Positions 5,146 to 7,731 of a DNA stretch of 7,731 bases are shown piece by piece. The position numbers and the translations under genes are program-made. Under the pieces are notes generated by a model. The model was not told the origin of the DNA, ran no database searches, and saw only the letters and a list, made by a program, of their open reading frames with translations. The stretch is taken from the NCBI GenBank assembly GCA_016205975.1, contig JACQSK010000016.1, positions 1 to 7,731 of the forward strand, given 5' to 3'. This DNA is from Candidatus Uhrbacteria bacterium (GTDB taxonomy: Bacteria > Patescibacteria > ABY1 > SG8-24 > GWF2-40-263). How positions within the stretch are numbered: position 1 is the first letter of the stretch; every line of letters starts with the position of its first letter.

Positions 5146-5207
5146 CCCCGCAGTGGAGCGGCTGGCTCGCATTCGCTCGCCGCCGCCGCTCACCGCGACC
5201 GTTATGC
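5140..5207 (+). repeat. attC site 7, last clear site of the array
   Basis: Inverse core TTCTAAC (5140-5146) and core GTTATGC (5201-5207). The left arm CGCAGTGGAGCGGC pairs with GCCGCTCACCGCG apart from an unpaired G and one A-C mismatch. The loop GGCTCGCATTCGCTCGCC resembles those of attC 4 and 6. Beyond it no clear consensus attC pair is seen, so it may mark the array/backbone border. Confidence 0.82.
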
Positions 5208-5231
5208 GCACAACGACTGATCGACTAGGAA

Positions 5232-5309
5232 GTGGAAGAACTGATCCAGCAGGTGCGGGATGAGGTGAAGGCTGAACGTCGCCGCGGAGCTGAGGGAGGG
5301 CTGGTTTGA
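5232..5309 (+). CDS. Possible 25-codon ORF abutting the cyclase gene
   Basis: GTG 5232 starts a frame that encodes VEELIQQVRDEVKAERRRG and ends with TGA 5307-5309, so the next base begins the cyclase ATG. The peptide looks like an amphipathic charged helix. The abutting stop and start would permit translational coupling, and the frame is preceded by an in-frame TAG, so it is not the tail of a longer local gene. The sequence just upstream of the GTG (CTAGGAA) lacks proper Shine-Dalgarno spacing. It could be a leader peptide, a truncated gene start left at the array border, or chance. Confidence 0.25.
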   Translation: MEELIQQVRDEVKAERRRGAEGGLV

Positions 5310-7064
5310 ATGAGCGGTACTGAAGTAAGACAGCGGCTGGCGGCGATCCTGGCAGCAGACGCAGCCGGCTACTCCAGCTTGATGGCCGCGGATGAGAGAA
5401 TGACCGTGGCCGCGCTCGACGCAGCCCGGACAGTCTTCCGGGTTCAAATCGAATCTAATCAGGGCCGGGTCATCGACATGGCAGGGGATTCGGTCCTGGC
5501 CGTCTTCGAGATCGCGACGGGCGCGGTGTCGGCAGCCCTCGCGATCCAGCACGAGCTCGATGCTGCGTCCAGCGCGGCGCCGGCAGGGGGACGCCTGCGC
5601 TTCCGGATCGGTGTGCACCTCGGCGACGTGCTCGAGAAGGCCGATGGCTCGATCTACGGCGACGGGGTGAACGTCGCGGCTCGTCTGCAGGGGCTTGCGG
5701 ACCCCGGCGAAATAGCCGTATCGGACGCTGTCCACAGCGCGGTCCGCGGTCGCGTTTCGGCCCTGTTCGTCGACCAGGGGGAACAGACGGTCAAGAACAT
5801 CCCGAACCCGGTTCGCTGGTATCGCGCCATTGCCGCCGGCCCAGTGCCGCCGTACCGCAGGGCCGCCGAGCACTTGAATGCGTTGCCCTCGATCGCGATT
5901 TTGCCCTTCAGGACACCAGTCGCCGACCCCGAGCAGGTCATCCTCGCCGACGGACTGCGCATGGACATCCAGTGGGCGCTGGTCAAGATCGCCGGCCTGA
6001 TGGTCATCGGATCCGGCACGATGAACACCTATCGCAACAGGGATGTGACGCCGCAACAGGCCGCAGCTGAGTTGGGGCTGCGCTACCTGCTCGAAGGCTT
6101 TGTCCAAAGGTCGGGCGACCGCGCTCGCATCACGGTTTCCCTCATCGACGGCTCGTCGGGACGGGTCATCTGGACCGAGCATTACGACCGCGTGCTGGAC
6201 GACTCGCTCCAAGTTCAGGACGAGATCACTGAGAAGGTCGTCACCGCGCTCGACGTGAAGCTGTTGAGCGGCGAGCCCGCAAAGGTATGGCGCAAGACCC
6301 TCAAGAACCCGAAGGCACGCGAGTATTTTTATCGCGGCATCCACGAGTTCATGAAAAGGCAGAAGGAAGCGAATGCGGCGGCGCGAGCGAACTTCGAGCA
6401 GGTCGCGCGCCTCGCGCCCGAGAGCTTCCTCGGCCCGACCCTGGTTGCCTTCGCGCACTGGTGGGATGCTTTTCGAGGCTGGACGACGTCACCGGCGCGC
6501 TCGTTGGAGTTGGCCGCGCAGTGGGCCGAACGGGCGCTGGCGATGGAGGACTGGGACGGCCAGGCCCACACCGTCATGGCGCATATCCACCTGCTCAGGC
6601 GCGAGCATGACATGGCGCTCAAGTTGGCCGAGGAGGCGGTCGCGTTGCGCCCAAACTGCGCGGACGCCAACCCCCACCTGGGGAACATTCTCTACTACTG
6701 CGGCCGGCCTGGCGACGCGGCCGATCGCATGAGGCTGGCAATGCGCTTGACGCCAGTCCACGCGCCCTGGTTCAAGGTGGTTCTTGCCGCGAGCTGCAAG
6801 GAAATCCGGCGATGGGGCGACGCAACGGCGGTGGCCAAGGAGGCACTGCGCATGAGGCCGGAGGACATCGAAGCGCGCCTGGTGCTGATCGAGGTCTGCC
6901 AGGCTACCGGAAACGAGGGCTCGGCGCGCGAGTTGGCGCACGAGGTGTCGGCGCTGCGACCCGATTTCTCGGTCTCCAGATGGGCCGAGACGCAGCCCTA
7001 CAAGGATCCCGCGGTGCTCGAACGCATCAGTGCAAGTCTCCGGTCTGTAGGACTCACTCCGTAA
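5310..7064 (+). CDS. Class III nucleotide cyclase with TolB-like and TPR domains
   Basis: A 584-residue protein, the usual size of this family. Residues 8-172 form a class III cyclase homology domain: AAILAADAAGYSSLM carries metal ligand D17, DMAGDSVLAVF carries D60, FRIGVHLGDV follows, and GDGVNVAARL carries the transition-state pair N121 and R125. Residues about 190-320 (PSIAILPFR, ILADGLRMDIQWAL, LRYLLEGFVQRSGDRARITVSL) are a TolB/FlgO-like domain. Residues about 340-580 are TPR helices (EQVARLAP, AVALRPN, EALRMRP). ATG 5310 follows GAGGGAGGG with 9-nt spacing. It would make cAMP or cGMP in the cytoplasm, the TPRs acting as partner-binding sensor. The base-selecting Lys/Asp of typical adenylyl cyclases appear as D56 and S114, so specificity is open. 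No signal peptide or membrane helix is visible. Confidence 0.9.
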   Translation: MSGTEVRQRLAAILAADAAGYSSLMAADERMTVAALDAARTVFRVQIESNQGRVIDMAGDSVLAVFEIATGAVSAALAIQHELDAASSAAPAGGRLRFRIGVHLGDVLEKADGSIYGDGVNVAARLQGLADPGEIAVSDAVHSAVRGRVSALFVDQGEQTVKNIPNPVRWYRAIAAGPVPPYRRAAEHLNALPSIAILPFRTPVADPEQVILADGLRMDIQWALVKIAGLMVIGSGTMNTYRNRDVTPQQAAAELGLRYLLEGFVQRSGDRARITVSLIDGSSGRVIWTEHYDRVLDDSLQVQDEITEKVVTALDVKLLSGEPAKVWRKTLKNPKAREYFYRGIHEFMKRQKEANAAARANFEQVARLAPESFLGPTLVAFAHWWDAFRGWTTSPARSLELAAQWAERALAMEDWDGQAHTVMAHIHLLRREHDMALKLAEEAVALRPNCADANPHLGNILYYCGRPGDAADRMRLAMRLTPVHAPWFKVVLAASCKEIRRWGDATAVAKEALRMRPEDIEARLVLIEVCQATGNEGSARELAHEVSALRPDFSVSRWAETQPYKDPAVLERISASLRSVGLTP

Positions 7065-7066
7065 GC

Positions 7067-7165
7067 GCGAGCCGATAACGATGGGCGCCCTATCCGGCAG
7101 CGCCATGGCTGCGGAAGAAGCGGACGCGAATGGCCCGCCCGGTCGAGTCGTTATCTTCGGCTCGC
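7067..7165. repeat. Inverted repeat with 3-nt bulge behind the cyclase gene
   Basis: GCGAGCCGATAACGA (7067-7081) is the exact reverse complement of TCGTTATCTTCGGCTCGC (7148-7165) apart from three extra bases (TCT) in the right arm. The arms are 66 bp apart and begin two bases after the cyclase stop. AAC in the left arm and GTT in the right arm recall an attC, but pairing extends outward past the GTT, which attC sites do not do, and the core GTTATCT does not fit GTTRRRY. It could be a large terminator-like structure, ends of a small element, or a decayed attC. Confidence 0.5.
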
Positions 7166-7731
7166 TCTTCGTCGGGTTCGCCTTCCAACCCCCCTGTTGG
7201 CGGAGGGAGGACTCCTGAACTGGACCATCTGGAACGGCATCAGATGCGGAGGCGAGTCATGTCACGTTCCCCCCATGTTGTTCATCATCTACCTCGTGTG
7301 GGAAGTGTTCTTCTTCCTCGCCGCTCGCCGACCGCTGGCGTACGTGCCGTTCCTCAATTTCACGATGTGGGCCAACCTCTTCCATGGGCTGCTCATGGCC
7401 GTGCAGGCAGGCATGATGATGGACCGCTACTGGAGCAAGTGGTTTACAGACATCCCGTTCGTGCTGATCCTCGCCCTCGGCATCTACCTCTGGCGACCAA
7501 GGAGAACCGTCGAGGACAGCGCCAACGCCGAACTAGGCGCTGCACCTGACCGCGGCGCTCAAGGAGTCGGGCTTGTCTGGGTCGACCTGTGGCTCGTGAT
7601 CATGGCGACTTGCCCGGAGACGGAGATTTGGCTCGGGGATGACCATGGGCACTTCGTTCAGAAAGGGACCGGAACGCTCAGGACCAGTCTGTTGCCGGGG
7701 AACTACACGGTTGAGTTCGGGCTTAGCACCA
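7081..7731 (+). pseudogene. Four-helix membrane protein (DUF6632-like), frameshifted, open to window end
   Basis: From ATG 7081 (or 7105) one frame leads into a hydrophobic segment, RVVIFGSLFVGFAFQPP. It is followed in the next frame by LLAEGGLLNWTIWNG, then MLFIIYLVWEVFFFLAA (ATG 7275), RPLAYVPFLNFTMWANLFHG with LLMAVQAGMM, and IPFVLILALGIYLW: four likely transmembrane helices. Adding one C to the six-C run at 7189-7194 joins the frames as FQPPLLAEGG. The layout resembles DUF6632-type small inner-membrane proteins, but I am not certain of the family. No stop follows the last helix; the frame continues through RPRRTVEDSANAE into an unrelated soluble-looking stretch to base 7731. No good ribosome binding site is visible for either ATG, and the start overlaps the inverted repeat. 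If the frameshift is real, the piece from 7275 alone would lack the first helix. Confidence 0.6.
7602..7731 (+). CDS. Partial soluble module at window end, possible separate gene
   Basis: From ATG 7602 the frame reads MATCPETEIWLGDD, then FVQKGTGTLRTSLLPGNYTVEF and LST, running off the window. It alternates strands and turns like a small beta-sandwich (carboxypeptidase-regulatory-like: a ligand strand, then LLPGNYTVEF), a pattern seen at the start of some bacterial effector or caspase-like proteins, though I cannot name a family. It is in frame with the membrane protein upstream, so it may be the C-terminal domain of a fusion. It may instead be the start of a new gene, since relatives of either part would end or begin around 7510-7600. 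The nearest Shine-Dalgarno-like AAGGAG (7561-7565 region) is too far away for this ATG. Confidence 0.35.
   Translation, partial: MATCPETEIWLGDDHGHFVQKGTGTLRTSLLPGNYTVEFGLST

Larger units (their letters stand above)
1..5207 (+). mobile_element. Integron gene-cassette array (integrase not in window)
   Basis: Seven imperfect palindromes of 58-96 bp, each opening with an AAC inverse core and closing with a GTT core, separate short plus-strand genes or gene pairs. All sites have the same orientation and each follows the gene it would belong to, as in integron cassettes. Core ends are at 740, 1577, 2218, 3208, 3887, 4826 and 5207, giving units of roughly 260-990 bp. Cargo is mostly toxin-antitoxin-like pairs and small uncharacterised proteins, typical of sedentary chromosomal integrons. 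No tyrosine recombinase resembling IntI, no attI and no Pc promoter is visible, so this is either the distal part of an array or a cluster of attC sites lacking an integrase. The left limit is arbitrary because the window starts inside the array. Confidence 0.8.

Noticed and set aside
645..5207. Palindromes as REP/BIME elements, rho-independent terminators or a CRISPR array
   Set aside because: They lack T-runs, vary in sequence too much for CRISPR repeats, and carry AAC/GTT end boxes, one-sided bulges and a constant orientation relative to genes, which fits attC better.
5202..6458. Long minus-strand open frame opposite the cyclase gene
   Set aside because: It mirrors the codon bias of the plus-strand gene, whose cyclase and TolB-like motifs are clear. 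The antisense translation shows no recognisable motif.
5208..7165. Cyclase gene as a ninth cassette
   Set aside because: The only candidate closing site (7067-7165) pairs beyond the GTT core and its core does not fit GTTRRRY. Kept as an open question, not annotated as attC.
7130..7549. Plus-strand frame of 139 codons overlapping the membrane protein
   Set aside because: Its translation is Arg/Pro/His-rich with no pattern, while the neighbouring frames give four clean transmembrane helices.
1..7731. tRNA, rRNA, riboswitch or insertion-sequence transposase
   Set aside because: No cloverleaf, conserved rRNA segment, known aptamer pattern or DDE/HUH transposase motif was seen on either strand.

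Overview
The window is GC-rich DNA, probably from an environmental (soil or sediment type) bacterium; Proteobacteria or a neighbouring phylum fits best. The clues are the codon use, a class III cyclase-TPR protein of the kind common in Rhizobiales and Burkholderiales, and a tail fragment of an ABC substrate-binding protein of a type common in the same groups. No rRNA or tRNA is visible, so a firmer assignment is not possible.

Positions 1-5207 read as an integron gene-cassette array without its integrase. Seven imperfect palindromes of 58-96 bp lie just 3' of plus-strand genes, at 645-740, 1506-1577, 2155-2218, 3138-3208, 3830-3887, 4757-4826 and 5140-5207. Each starts with an AAC-type inverse core, ends with a GTT-type core (GTTAGAT, GTTGGGC, GTTAGAA, GTTATGC, GTTCGCC and similar), and most have one or two unpaired bases in one arm. 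This is the architecture of attC sites. A half-site remnant lies at 4131-4149. The sites divide the region into about eight cassettes: (1) DUF4160/DUF2442; (2) a MazE-like antitoxin with a truncated MazF and a fragment of an ABC substrate-binding protein; (3) DUF4258 with a 71-aa partner; (4) a 290-aa nuclease-like protein; (5) a DinB-family protein; (6) a DUF7661-like small protein; (7) DUF4258/YgiT-type zinc finger; (8) a 102-aa uncharacterised protein. Four of the eight look like toxin-antitoxin modules, a typical cargo of sedentary arrays. Only cassette 3 keeps both partners intact.

Positions 5208-7731 have no clear attC and look like backbone beside the end of the array, or one very large last cassette. 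They hold a complete 584-aa cyclase/TolB-like/TPR signalling protein (5310-7064). A 15-bp inverted repeat with a 3-nt bulge follows it. The window ends in a frameshifted four-helix membrane protein whose second reading frame stays open to the last base and runs into a different, soluble-looking module.

Five genes (DUF4160, DinB, the second DUF4258, YgiT and the terminal membrane protein) each need exactly one G or C added or removed, in or beside a short G/C run, to become whole. Several adjacent pseudogenes or uncorrected homopolymer sequencing errors would both explain this; the raw reads would decide. The MazF/ABC chimera is different: it is a real join between unrelated sequences.
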